A DNA stretch of 64,000 bases, taken from Mesorhizobium loti (GTDB taxonomy: Bacteria > Pseudomonadota > Alphaproteobacteria > Rhizobiales > Rhizobiaceae). Of the stretch, positions 1 to 8,433 are shown in pieces (the stretch's first letter is position 1; every line of letters starts with the position of its first letter). The notes under the pieces are model-generated. The model saw nothing but the letters and a program-made list of their open reading frames with translations. It did not search any database and was not told where the DNA came from. The DNA lies in the NCBI RefSeq assembly GCF_013170705.1, contig NZ_CP033334.1, positions 4,999,501 through 5,063,500 of the forward strand, read 5' to 3'. The position numbers and the translations under genes were made by a program.

Positions 1-922
1 GGACGTCCATGATGTTCAGGTCCGCAAGGTTGATGGGAGCCGAGTACGCGGTAGCCTGGGGAATGATGCCGTTCAGGTTCTGGCCGGTGCCGTCCCCCTT
101 GAGCAGTTGCGCTTCTTCCACGTAAGCCAGGCCGTAGATCAGGCGCTGGTCGATCAGCGAGCGAAGCTGGCTGATGTCGGAAAGAACCTGCTTGGAGGCC
201 TTGGTCCAGTGCGCGATGACCTTTGCAGAAGTCGTGACCAGATCGAACTGGATGTCGGACTCCGGCTTGGTTGCGGCTTCGGCGACGGGAGCGGCATTGT
301 TGTTGAACCCGGTTTCCTTGACGTATTCCAGCGTGTTGCCGTCCATGCGGCCTTCGGAGAGAAGGTCGCGGACCGTCAGGCGGCGCTGCGGCAACGGCAG
401 GATGCCAGGCAGGCGCGTGCTGTCGATGGCATCGCCGACCGAGCCGGCCGCATTGGTCGTTGCCGACGTCAACGTCGTCTTGATGCGCAGGTCGGACCCG
501 CGACCACTCTTGGAAAAGCCACTTTCCTGCCACGCCTTGAATTCGTCGGTCTCTGTGAACATCTCGCCGATGGTCTTCTTCGGCTCGTCGTCATTGCCGC
601 CCTTCGCCCGCGCAAGCTTCTGCTCGATCTCGGACACTTGCGCCTGGAGGCCGTTCATCTTGGTCAGGGTTTCGTCGGCCTTGGCCTTTTCGCTTTCCGT
701 CATGTCGATGCCCTTCTTGGCATCGGCGACAGCCTTTTCAGCGATTGCCTTCACCTCGTCGAAGGACTTCTGGAACTTGGCGGTAACGTCCTTGGCCAGC
801 GCCTCGATGTCGACGCCGCCGTCGTTCGGCTTGTCGAATGCGATGCGCGGAGCGAAGCGGGAATAGGCCATGCCGGCGACAAGCGCGGCGATGCCCCCCG
901 CAAGGATGCGGTGGTGAGTCAT
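1..922 (-). CDS. HK97-family phage major capsid protein (3' part outside window)
   Basis: The gene starts with ATG at 922 and runs off the left edge; about 307 codons are visible. The product is the shell subunit of the phage head. Residues ~35-115 form a charged, coiled-coil-prone segment (the delta or scaffold domain removed by the prohead protease in HK97). This is followed by the HK97 fold with segments such as RRLTVRDLLSEGRMDG and HWTKASKQVLSDISQLRSLI, typical of the family. Odd: the first ~25 residues are hydrophobic (ILAGGIAALVAGMAYS) and resemble a membrane anchor, which is not usual for this family. It lies 28 bp downstream of the protease gene in the order portal, protease, capsid. 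Confidence 0.93.
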   Translation of the reverse strand, partial: MTHHRILAGGIAALVAGMAYSRFAPRIAFDKPNDGGVDIEALAKDVTAKFQKSFDEVKAIAEKAVADAKKGIDMTESEKAKADETLTKMNGLQAQVSEIEQKLARAKGGNDDEPKKTIGEMFTETDEFKAWQESGFSKSGRGSDLRIKTTLTSATTNAAGSVGDAIDSTRLPGILPLPQRRLTVRDLLSEGRMDGNTLEYVKETGFNNNAAPVAEAATKPESDIQFDLVTTSAKVIAHWTKASKQVLSDISQLRSLIDQRLIYGLAYVEEAQLLKGDGTGQNLNGIIPQATAYSAPINLADLNIMDV

Positions 923-950
923 TGAAAGTCTCCTGTATCGGTTAAGGGCT

Positions 951-1619
951 TCAGCCGGCCTTCAGCATTTGCAGGAAGCGCTCGGCCTGTTCGTTCGCCT
1001 TCTCGCCCTCGGACTCGCTCCGAATGGCCTTTGCATAGCCGACAGAGGCGATCTGTACGGCCATGGCCTTCGGGACCCCTGCCTCGCGCAGGAGATCCTC
1101 GAATTCCTTGACAGGCATGGGGTCGCCATCGCGCAATCGGCAGGCGAACTCTTCCATGCGTTCCGATTTGACGGCCTCGATCCGCGCGCGGCGGTTGGCC
1201 GGGAAAGTGACAGGGCTGATCTCATAAAGGTCGAGCTTCTTGAGAAGGCGCACGGCGCCATCCTGATCCGTGTCGGTCTCGCGGTAGCCGATCGACAGGC
1301 CGCCTATGGCCTTGGCTTTGGCAAGCGTGTGAACCTCGCGCGCCTTCTGAATATCGAGCAGGAACCTGCCCTTTCCCCACAAGCCTTTCGCATCCTCGGC
1401 GAGATCATCCCAGACACCGATCGGCTGATAGGAATCGTGGTTCCAAAGCATGAGGACATTCGAGCCCTCGCGCTTGTGGCGCGCCAGGCTCTCAACGAAG
1501 GCGCCCGGCATGACCTTCTCGCCGTAGACGTCGACATTGCCGAAGACGGAGCCATAGCCTTCGAACGTGCCGTCATCCGACAGGTCCTTGACCTGCAGGG
1601 CGAAATCCTTGGTTTTCAT
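951..1619 (-). CDS. HK97-family prohead protease
   Basis: 222 residues, normal for a phage head maturation protease (U35 type, herpesvirus-assemblin fold). It trims the scaffold domain from the capsid subunits inside the prohead. The catalytic His is seen as H61 in LWNHD and the nucleophile as S109 in GLSIGY; the DLYEISPVTFPAN stretch after them is typical. It overlaps the portal stop by 4 nt (ATGA) and is followed by the capsid gene, the standard HK97 order. Assignment is based on motifs and context. Confidence 0.93.
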   Translation of the reverse strand: MKTKDFALQVKDLSDDGTFEGYGSVFGNVDVYGEKVMPGAFVESLARHKREGSNVLMLWNHDSYQPIGVWDDLAEDAKGLWGKGRFLLDIQKAREVHTLAKAKAIGGLSIGYRETDTDQDGAVRLLKKLDLYEISPVTFPANRRARIEAVKSERMEEFACRLRDGDPMPVKEFEDLLREAGVPKAMAVQIASVGYAKAIRSESEGEKANEQAERFLQMLKAG

Positions 1620-2839
1620 TTCGGACCTCCGATCAGGGGATGTTCGTCTGGTGTTGCGGTGATGGGCACGTTCTGCATCTGCATTCGCGGCACATCGCCG
1701 CCTTCGACCTTCGGCAGGTTTTCGAGCGCCCGCACCTCATTGATGGTCATGGCGCCAATGGACGTCATCTCGCGATAGAAGGCCGAGCGACCGGCACTGT
1801 CGGCGCGCAACAGACCTTCGATGCTGAATTCGATCGACACGCCCGCGGCGCGATCCTGCGGCGTCAACAGTTGCTGTTCCAATGCCTGCTCGATGCGCTT
1901 GAGACGACGGCGCAACGTGAATTTCTGCAGGATCAGGCCTTGCTGCTCGACACCGGTCGGCCAGCTGGTGGTTTTCGACGTGTGACCGATCATGACAGGC
2001 GGAACGCCGAAGAAACGGCAGATCTCCTCGACCGAAAAACCACGCGATTCCAGCATCTGCGCGTCTTCGGGGTTCAGCGTGAACTGCACCCAGTCCGTGC
2101 CGCCCTCGAGGATCAGCGGCCTTCCGGCGTTGTCGGAGCCGATCTTATCGGCGAGCTTCTTTTCGGCGACGTCGCGCTGCTCAGCGGTCAGCCATTTATC
2201 GAATTTGAGGCCACCCGAGGGGCGCAGGCCGTTGGCGAAGGTCTTGCCGGCCGCCTTGTCGGTCGCCCTGGCAAGCGAGAAAGCATGGCGACCGAAGTGC
2301 AGCGTCGACATGCCGCCAAGCGGATCGCCGCCTGGACCGCGAATGTGCAGCATCGTCTGATCAGTCTCGACGAAGGCGTTGCCTTCAAAGGACCATCGAT
2401 ATTCAATCGTGCCATTCGCCAGCCGCCGAACCGACACCAGGTCCGGGCGGATCGGCACGATGGACACGATCCTCGCGCCCTCACGCACCACGCGGGCGTA
2501 ACCATTTCCCCACAGTTCGACGGAAGCCGCGATGAAGTCCCAGAAGTCGACCGCCGTCTGATCGAAATTCGGGCTGTCGTGCAGGATCCGGTAGAGCGGA
2601 TGATCCTTCGCGACAGTGCGGGTGCCGCCGGCGCTCGTCTGGTAGACCATCAGCGGCAGCGAGGAGATCGTGCCGGCAAGAAGATTGACGCAAGCCCAGA
2701 CCGCCGAAAGCGCTAACGCGGTGTTGCCTGTGACCGGCTCGCCGGCATCGCCGATCTGGCCAGTCGGATACCAGCCATCGGGCTGACGCACCGTGAGGGA
2801 GCGCACAACGATATCGGCCATCTTGCGAAATAGGTTCAA
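1616..2839 (-). CDS. HK97-family phage portal protein
   Basis: About 407 residues forming the dodecameric ring at the capsid vertex through which DNA is packaged. Family features include the LSAVWACVNLLAGTISSLPL segment near the N terminus and the EEICRFFGVPPVMIGH block near the middle. Start choice: a TTG at 2839 shares bases with the terminase stop (TTGA) and has AGCAGG a few bases upstream. The first ATG in frame (2821) lacks a ribosome binding site. The frame is open further upstream to 2926, but that part overlaps the terminase and is not phage-like. The 3' end overlaps the protease start by 4 nt. Confidence 0.9.
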   Translation of the reverse strand: MNLFRKMADIVVRSLTVRQPDGWYPTGQIGDAGEPVTGNTALALSAVWACVNLLAGTISSLPLMVYQTSAGGTRTVAKDHPLYRILHDSPNFDQTAVDFWDFIAASVELWGNGYARVVREGARIVSIVPIRPDLVSVRRLANGTIEYRWSFEGNAFVETDQTMLHIRGPGGDPLGGMSTLHFGRHAFSLARATDKAAGKTFANGLRPSGGLKFDKWLTAEQRDVAEKKLADKIGSDNAGRPLILEGGTDWVQFTLNPEDAQMLESRGFSVEEICRFFGVPPVMIGHTSKTTSWPTGVEQQGLILQKFTLRRRLKRIEQALEQQLLTPQDRAAGVSIEFSIEGLLRADSAGRSAFYREMTSIGAMTINEVRALENLPKVEGGDVPRMQMQNVPITATPDEHPLIGGPK

Positions 2840-4548
2840 GCGGCACCTGCTAGGGATTTGAAGTAATCGCCGATGTTGCCATCGGGCGACGCCTCGGGGT
2901 TCCAGCTCATCAGGATCGCCGCGCAAAGCATGGCGATGACCGGATCAATCTTCGTGCGGCCGGCCGCCTGCTTGGTGGCCATGTTGCCGTTGCCCTTGAC
3001 CTCGATCTTCACGTTGCCGACCGACCAGGCCATCATCGCAGAGCCGTCATGGCTGATCGTGTCGTCGCTCAGCTTGTGCTCAAGGCCCCAGAGTGCCGGC
3101 GAGAGCGCCGGACCCTGACGAAGGCGATGCAGCATCAGGCCAGTGATGTTCTTCAGCGCAAGCGCATCAACGAAAGCGGCGATGTTGTTCGGGTCGAAAC
3201 CGACGGCATTCTTTTCCGGCATCAAGCCGGCGTCGCGCACCTGGGCGGCGATCTCGGCGATCTTCTCGATGTATTTCGAGACCTCACAGAAGGTCAGCGA
3301 GCCCTCCGCCTGGAAATCCAGGAGCCGAGGTGCGATTTCCTTGCGGATTTTCAGCACGTTCGGATGCGCAAAAGCATGCGTCCAGACCAGCCAGCGGCGC
3401 GTGACCTTCTCGCGACCAATGACGCAGATACCGAAAAGGTCGTCGAGGCCGCCGCCATCCGCGCCCACGACTGCCACTTCGGAGCGCAGGAGCAGAGATT
3501 CCAGCGTCAACGTCTCGTCGGCGCACTGCTCCCAATACTCAGCGCCGCGCCAGCCGTCACCGGCGAGGCCCACGCCGATTTCGATGTTGAGATGCTGGCT
3601 GGCCCATATCTGCTCGGTCTCGGCCGTCGCGGAACCGTTGTTTTCGTAGTCCGCAACCAAGCGCTGCGGGTCGATCGAGCGGCCGATATTCGGCAGCAGG
3701 TACTTCCAGTGCCGCTGGTTGCGCCAGAAGGATTGGTCGCGCTGCTGCTCGGCCGGGAATTCGTAGAGAACAGGGAGAAGGATCGGTTCGCTGCCGCCTT
3801 TGCCGTCCCTGATCTTCCTCGCCTTGTCGAGTTCGGTTTTCCAGATGCCGGTCGGCTGTTCGTCCGACTGTGTCGTGATCATCAGGACTTGGCCGCCCTG
3901 CATGGTAATACCGCCGCCGCGTATCTGCTGCATGACCGCGGCAGCCTTCGCCTTCTTCCCCAGTTCGTGCAGTTCGTCGATGATCGTCAGGATCGGGATT
4001 TCGCCGGTCACGATCGTCGTGTCGAAGGTTTTGACGTTGAGCTGCGTGCCGGTCTTGCGGCGCTCGATGCATTTCAGGTGATCCTGTACCTTGAAGATGG
4101 CGTCGAGGCGCGCGTCCAGCCTGATCATGCCCTGCGCCTGTTCGAAACAGCGCTCCGAAATATTCTGGCTGGGCGCCACGATCAGCATCTGCCGGTTCGG
4201 CGCTTCCTCCATGAACAGCGCGGTGAGGCCCAGGGCGGCGACATAGGTCGTCTTCGAGTTCTTCTTGGGAACCATGCAGAGCAGTTCCCAGACCAGGCGC
4301 TGCTTGGTCTCCGGATCCTCGCTCGCCAGGAAGGCGCAAACGATCTCGCGAAACCATTCGCCGCAAGCCTCCGACAGCGGCGGATTGCCAGGCACGTCTG
4401 GCAGCTTGAGCCGGTTGAAGAAGGCCAGTGCCTTGGCCGCCTTCTCCGGGTTGAGCGGGACATCGGCCATCGGCGTCTGCCCGGCCTTGATGCGCTCCCA
4501 CCAATCGGGACACGCGAACCGCGGCAACGCCTCAGTGGGTGCGAGCAT
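2836..4548 (-). CDS. Phage terminase large subunit
   Basis: 570 residues; the ATP-driven motor and nuclease that cuts and packages phage DNA. An N-terminal ATPase domain shows a Walker A variant VPKKNSKT (residues 93-100) and Walker B LTIIDE (187-192). The C-terminal RNase H-like nuclease begins at VVGADGGGLDD with acidic residues near 364 and 369-370. Length and motif order fit the Terminase_1 (YmfN-like) group found with HK97 heads. The start overlaps the small-subunit gene by 17 nt, and the stop is shared with the portal start, so translation is probably coupled. Confidence 0.94.
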   Translation of the reverse strand: MLAPTEALPRFACPDWWERIKAGQTPMADVPLNPEKAAKALAFFNRLKLPDVPGNPPLSEACGEWFREIVCAFLASEDPETKQRLVWELLCMVPKKNSKTTYVAALGLTALFMEEAPNRQMLIVAPSQNISERCFEQAQGMIRLDARLDAIFKVQDHLKCIERRKTGTQLNVKTFDTTIVTGEIPILTIIDELHELGKKAKAAAVMQQIRGGGITMQGGQVLMITTQSDEQPTGIWKTELDKARKIRDGKGGSEPILLPVLYEFPAEQQRDQSFWRNQRHWKYLLPNIGRSIDPQRLVADYENNGSATAETEQIWASQHLNIEIGVGLAGDGWRGAEYWEQCADETLTLESLLLRSEVAVVGADGGGLDDLFGICVIGREKVTRRWLVWTHAFAHPNVLKIRKEIAPRLLDFQAEGSLTFCEVSKYIEKIAEIAAQVRDAGLMPEKNAVGFDPNNIAAFVDALALKNITGLMLHRLRQGPALSPALWGLEHKLSDDTISHDGSAMMAWSVGNVKIEVKGNGNMATKQAAGRTKIDPVIAMLCAAILMSWNPEASPDGNIGDYFKSLAGAA

Positions 4549-5020
4549 TCTGCGCGGCTTCGCTTTCGAGCTCTGCCATCAGGTCCGCGTCGGCCGCATG
4601 TGCGCGCTGCTCGTCGATCAGCTTCTTGCCGATCTTGTCCTTCGATGCCGACGGCGCTTCGTCCGTACCCTTGCCCATCGAGGATTCGATCGTCATCCGA
4701 TCGTTGCGGTCGATCATGGCGCCGAGCTCTCGGACTGCCGATACGTTGCCCGCGTTAGCTTGCTCGAAGACAATCTCAAACCGCCTGGCGTCGAGCCGAT
4801 CGCGCATCGCGTCACGAACCTTTAGCTCGGCTCTAAAATACCGCTTCATCGTTGCCAGCGAGATGCCGACACCGTTGGCGATGCGCTGGTTAGACCAGCC
4901 CAACGCCAGCAACAGCTTGATTTTGTTGCGGTCTCTTTCAGTCGGCTCATACGGCGGACGGCCGCGATTACCGAGACCCTCACGAACCGGATGACCGAAC
5001 AGGTCAAAATGCGGCTCCAT
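4532..5020 (-). CDS. Phage terminase small subunit (probable)
   Basis: 162 residues from the ATG at 5020, which has GGAGA nine bases upstream. The frame is open further upstream to 5254, but that part looks non-coding and crosses a small plus-strand gene. Residues ~36-62 (LLALGWSNQRIANGVGIS...MKRYF) form a clear helix-turn-helix for recognising the packaging site, followed by a helical, charged C-terminal half for oligomerisation. Position immediately before the large subunit, with a 17-nt overlap, supports the call. Sequence alone does not decide which small-terminase family it belongs to. Confidence 0.82.
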   Translation of the reverse strand: MEPHFDLFGHPVREGLGNRGRPPYEPTERDRNKIKLLLALGWSNQRIANGVGISLATMKRYFRAELKVRDAMRDRLDARRFEIVFEQANAGNVSAVRELGAMIDRNDRMTIESSMGKGTDEAPSASKDKIGKKLIDEQRAHAADADLMAELESEAAQNARTH

Positions 5021-5155
5021 CAGAAAAAAATCTCCGAATGTGGGGGACGCGGGTCCGGGCGGAAGGGGCTTCCAGACTTTCGACCCACCCCCCGTCACCG
5101 CTTGCGTCTCGTTCGCTTCTGCTTCAGCCTGTCCTGATCGAATGAGAGGGCAACC

Positions 5156-5359
5156 ATGGCACCGCGCACGATAGGTCAGGACGAATTGGACGGCTTTCAG
5201 ATCGATGACGACGGTCGCCTCTACTGGCGAGGAAAGGGCGTTCTTCTGGATCACCGTGTCACGTTGCGTGGTTTCGAGCTGGTGCTCGCAACCATCGCTT
5301 CGATCGGTGCGCTGCTAGCCGGTATCCACCCATTCGGCGTCACACTTGGTTGGTGGTGA
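5156..5359 (+). CDS. Small phage protein with one membrane segment, function unknown
   Basis: 67 residues on the strand opposite to the late genes. GAGAGGG sits just before the ATG. The N-terminal ~35 residues are polar (DELDGFQIDDDGRLYWRGKG), and residues ~42-62 form one hydrophobic helix (LVLATIASIGALLAGI) ending HPFGVTLGWW. It sits in the gap between the terminase start and the HNH gene and ends one base before the HNH stop. It could be a small moron or inner-membrane effector; no function can be read from the sequence. Confidence 0.65.
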   Translation: MAPRTIGQDELDGFQIDDDGRLYWRGKGVLLDHRVTLRGFELVLATIASIGALLAGIHPFGVTLGWW

Positions 5360-5671
5360 CTAGTACCAGACGCCGCGCTGATCGAGGGTCGACTGCTCCG
5401 CCTTCTGGGCTTCGCTGTCGTGCCATGCCTTGGACACGGCCATCAGGTTGTCCTCATCCCAGAACAGTACCTCGTCACCACGATGTTCCTTGTCGTGGTG
5501 GATCACTGGGCTGTTGGGCGCGGGGTGCTTGCCGATCAGCAGCACACCAGTCTTGCGGCAGGTGAACATGTCGCGAAGCAGGATGCGCTGGCGCACCTGC
5601 TGCCAGCGTGCGGTCTTGTACCAGCGCCGCCAAGGCGCCGTGTTGCTGCTCATTGCTGGAATCTTTTCCAT
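5360..5671 (-). CDS. HNH endonuclease-like phage protein
   Basis: 103 residues. After a WYKTARWQQVRQRILLRDMFTC start, as in phage HNH nucleases encoded beside terminases, it has a paired HH in VIHHDKEHRGD, then DEDNLMAVSKAWHDSEAQK. The Asn and last His of the HNH signature are seen. However, the second metal-binding cysteine pair common in these nucleases is reduced to a single early Cys, and the usual C-x-x-C before the final His is absent. Such nucleases assist terminase in HK97-like phages. Placement just upstream of the small terminase supports this. Confidence 0.8.
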   Translation of the reverse strand: MEKIPAMSSNTAPWRRWYKTARWQQVRQRILLRDMFTCRKTGVLLIGKHPAPNSPVIHHDKEHRGDEVLFWDEDNLMAVSKAWHDSEAQKAEQSTLDQRGVWY

Positions 5672-5778
5672 CGCGGTGAAGCATGCCGGGCCGTGCCCTT
5701 CGCTTCACCTGGGTCCTGCTGGCGCTTCCACCGATGCGGCGTGCGACTCTGTCAGGGCGTCCTGGGTGGGATTCGCTA

Positions 5779-6438
5779 CTACCCTTTATCGATCTGATCA
5801 AGACCGAGCGTGATCGGCACCGCTCGACCGAAGATGTACACGTCGACACCGATGGTGCCGGCATCCTCATCCCACTCCACGACGGTGCCATTGTGACTGG
5901 CGAATGGTCCAGCGTTCACCCTCACCAATTGGCCTATCTGCAGCAGCGATGCGATCTCACCCATGGCAATCACGTTGCCTTCCAGAAACACCTTCAATTG
6001 CAAGACTTTGTCGTGACTTACGGGAAAGAGCTTCTCATTCGCGCCAAGCACCCCGACGACGCCCTTCACCGTCAAGAGCCCTGCCCACGCCTCGGGCGTC
6101 GGCACCATTCGAACGAACATATAGCCTGGCCAAGCGAGCATCGAAACGGCTTCGCGAGCGACCTTCTTGCGACCGCTGCGGCGCCGCTTTTCCACCTTCA
6201 TGAACGGCAGCCAATGCTCGACATTGGCATCCTGCAGCAGTTTATCCACAGCCATTTCAGCATGCGTTTCGGTCCTGATCACGTACCAGTGCATCGCCGA
6301 TTCGCTCTGACCGGCAGCGGCGAGCAGCGCTTCTGCCCGCCGTGTCATGCCGCGTGCGCGATCGAGCGCTGCCGTCTGCCTGTCGGTCGGGCCGATGACT
6401 TCCGCCTCATTCAGCCGCTTCACGTCCGCCCGCATCAT
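5779..6438 (-). CDS. NusG-family transcription antitermination protein (phage-encoded paralogue)
   Basis: 219 residues from ATG 6438 (GAGG five bases upstream), overlapping the previous gene by 32 nt. The first ~48 residues are a non-conserved helical extension. Residues ~49-145 are an NGN domain (HWYVIRTETHAEMAVDKLL, then LAWPGYMFVRM), and ~168-205 a KOW domain (GQLVRVNAGPFASHNGTVVEW). This is the NusG/RfaH architecture: it binds RNA polymerase and makes it resist pausing and termination. It lies directly upstream of the HNH-terminase-portal-capsid genes, so a role in late-gene read-through is likely but inferred. Confidence 0.88.
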   Translation of the reverse strand: MMRADVKRLNEAEVIGPTDRQTAALDRARGMTRRAEALLAAAGQSESAMHWYVIRTETHAEMAVDKLLQDANVEHWLPFMKVEKRRRSGRKKVAREAVSMLAWPGYMFVRMVPTPEAWAGLLTVKGVVGVLGANEKLFPVSHDKVLQLKVFLEGNVIAMGEIASLLQIGQLVRVNAGPFASHNGTVVEWDEDAGTIGVDVYIFGRAVPITLGLDQIDKG

Positions 6439-7609
6439 GTTGTCCTCGCACCGCCTGTTCGAAAGCTTCCAGTCCGCCCGGTCCGCCAACCGGGAAGTAG
6501 ACACCGCGCATCGTTCCGGGGTCTGGCAGCCATGGCCAGCCGCGCAGCTGGTGCTCGAGCTTCCACGCTTCCCAGCATTCGGTGTCGACCGGCACGAACT
6601 CGCAGAGCTTGCCGAGCCGTTCCTCCTCCGGGCCGAAGCTGTGGATGCCGAGGCCGCGCGTCTCGGCGGCAAGGTGCAGCCCGTTGACCATCGGCCAGCC
6701 GGTCCGCATCCGGTTGCCGCGCTCAAGCGCGTCGCGGTTCAGCGTGCCCTCGGCAATCGCCCGCTCTTCCCAGCCCTTCAGCGGAGACGGCTGCGCCTTC
6801 GGCCCGGTGACCAGGTCGCGCATCCGGATCGCCGCCCACACCGGGCCGAAGGCCGGCGCATAGGATGGTTTCTCAGGCGCTTCCGGCTTCGGCCCAAGCC
6901 GCTCCCAGCGCTTTTCCGAGAGGTACACGCCGAACGCGCATCGGCCCTTGGTCAGCTTCTCGGCGGCGAGGTAATCGGCCATGCGGTCCGCCGCCATCTC
7001 GCGTTCCGCCGGCGTCAGCGCCATCGCGGCGGCGAACGCCGTCTTGCCGCTGTCGGCAATGAAGGTCGGCCAGGTCGGGTGAACCCGCTTCAGCCATCGC
7101 TCGACGGTTTTCTGTTCGTCCCGGTCGCGCTCGCGCTCTCTCTCAACGGAGGGATCAAGGGAGGGGTCTGGAGGGGTTGGGTGACTCAGCTTGTCACCCT
7201 TATCCGTCTCCGGTGTCACCCTTGGCGCGTCTCCGGTGTCACCCTTTTCCTCGCTTTCGAAGGGTGACACGGTGTCACCCTTATTCTCAGCGCGATCGCC
7301 GGCCACCAGCGACCATCCACCTTTGCCCAGCAGTTGCAGCACGTCGAGGTCGAGCGCGTATTCGTTGGTGCTGCGCGGCCCCTTGCCGCCCTCGCGCACC
7401 AGCCTGATCAGGCCGATATCGAGGAACGCCTTGAGTTCGCGCTGCACCTGGCGCGTCGAGCATTGCGCAGCGCGCGCGATGGTGGAGATTGCCGGGAAGA
7501 TGCGGCTGCCGTCATCCTCGCAGGCGTCGATCAGCTTCAACAGCACCAGCTTGCGTGCGCAGGTGCCCATGTCGGCGCGGAAGCCTATGCCAAGCAGGAA
7601 TGCGCTCAC
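6407..7609 (-). CDS. Winged-helix DNA-binding phage protein, replication-type
   Basis: 400 residues from a GTG at 7609 that shares bases with the upstream stop (GTGA). Residues ~1-75 look like a winged helix (KLVLLKLIDACEDDGSRIFPAISTIARAAQCSTRQVQRELKAF..IGLIRLV), as in initiators and phage O-type replication proteins. Then comes a low-complexity linker (~100-165, rich in D, P, S, R) and a C-terminal region with HPTWPTFIADSG and many Trp residues that I cannot assign. The linker DNA contains a run of near-identical GGTGTCACCCTT units (7190-7285). Replication initiation is a guess from architecture. Confidence 0.72.
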   Translation of the reverse strand: MSAFLLGIGFRADMGTCARKLVLLKLIDACEDDGSRIFPAISTIARAAQCSTRQVQRELKAFLDIGLIRLVREGGKGPRSTNEYALDLDVLQLLGKGGWSLVAGDRAENKGDTVSPFESEEKGDTGDAPRVTPETDKGDKLSHPTPPDPSLDPSVERERERDRDEQKTVERWLKRVHPTWPTFIADSGKTAFAAAMALTPAEREMAADRMADYLAAEKLTKGRCAFGVYLSEKRWERLGPKPEAPEKPSYAPAFGPVWAAIRMRDLVTGPKAQPSPLKGWEERAIAEGTLNRDALERGNRMRTGWPMVNGLHLAAETRGLGIHSFGPEEERLGKLCEFVPVDTECWEAWKLEHQLRGWPWLPDPGTMRGVYFPVGGPGGLEAFEQAVRGQHDAGGREAAE

Positions 7610-8433
7610 TTCTGGGCCCCGCGTTTATGCGCAGCATTCGCCGCCCGATGTTCCAGCTTGGCGATGGCCATGATGGTCGGTTTCAATGCGGCGGGCGCAC
7701 GGTCATAGTCGCGCCGAGATTTGCCGTTCAGCCGCGGCAGCAGCCCATGCGGCACAGCATCCCAGTTGGCGGGATCAGAGTTTGTCCGGTCACCGTCGAG
7801 GCACTTGAGAACGTGCCCTGGTGGAACAGGGCCGTTAACTTGTTCCCACAGGTGGCGATGCTTGTGCACGCGCCAGGTCGAGGCGCCCGTCCAAGGGTTT
7901 GTCGCATCGAGCACGATCCAGACATAGCCGTCGTCGCCCGTCGATTCATGGCCGGGCCCACGATAGTTGAGCGGTAATTGCCCTTTCTTGAACTGGGTGC
8001 TCGCCGAGTTCGCGTTGTAAGGCCGCCTTTTACCCTTGCTCCATGGCACCGCGCCCTTTTCGAACTGGCCTGTCCTGCCGGTCTTCCAGCCTTCACGCTT
8101 GCGCAGACTGTGCAGTTTGGCAGGTGTCGCATCTTCATGCCCGAACTGCTCGCGGAATGCGGCGCACCAAGCGTTGATCTCCATCGTGCTGTTGTCGCGA
8201 AGCCATGCAATCTCGGGCTCGCTATATTTGAGGCGGCGCCCCTTGGTTCTCCCCTTCTCGCGCCCAACCTTCCAGCCCAACCGCTTACGGAGGCCGTGAA
8301 GATGAACTTGCAAGACGTCCTGCCGATCAAACTCGGCCAGGAAAGCGCGATGGTAATCGCTAATCACCATGGCGCGGTTGGCAGCGAGCCATGCCATCTC
8401 GGCGGCACTATAGGCTATGCGGCTTCGCCTCAT
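7606..8433 (-). CDS. HNH-type phage protein with duplicated N-terminal DNA-binding module
   Basis: 275 residues. A ~50-residue module appears twice at the N terminus (residues ~8-58 and ~70-122). Both copies follow W/L-rich helix, AF..xFG/D.D, LH.LRKR.GWK.GR, which suggests a repeated DNA-reading helix bundle. A linker with GQFEKGAVPWSKGK and TQFKKGQLPLN follows, then an HNH_3-like domain: H in WRVHKHRHLWEQVNGPVP, then LKCLDGDRTNSDPANW. The second catalytic His position reads Lys-Cys, so activity is uncertain. Adjacent to and clearly paralogous with the next upstream gene (8430-9056). Starts by a 4-nt overlap with it. Confidence 0.8.
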   Translation of the reverse strand: MRRSRIAYSAAEMAWLAANRAMVISDYHRAFLAEFDRQDVLQVHLHGLRKRLGWKVGREKGRTKGRRLKYSEPEIAWLRDNSTMEINAWCAAFREQFGHEDATPAKLHSLRKREGWKTGRTGQFEKGAVPWSKGKRRPYNANSASTQFKKGQLPLNYRGPGHESTGDDGYVWIVLDATNPWTGASTWRVHKHRHLWEQVNGPVPPGHVLKCLDGDRTNSDPANWDAVPHGLLPRLNGKSRRDYDRAPAALKPTIMAIAKLEHRAANAAHKRGAQK

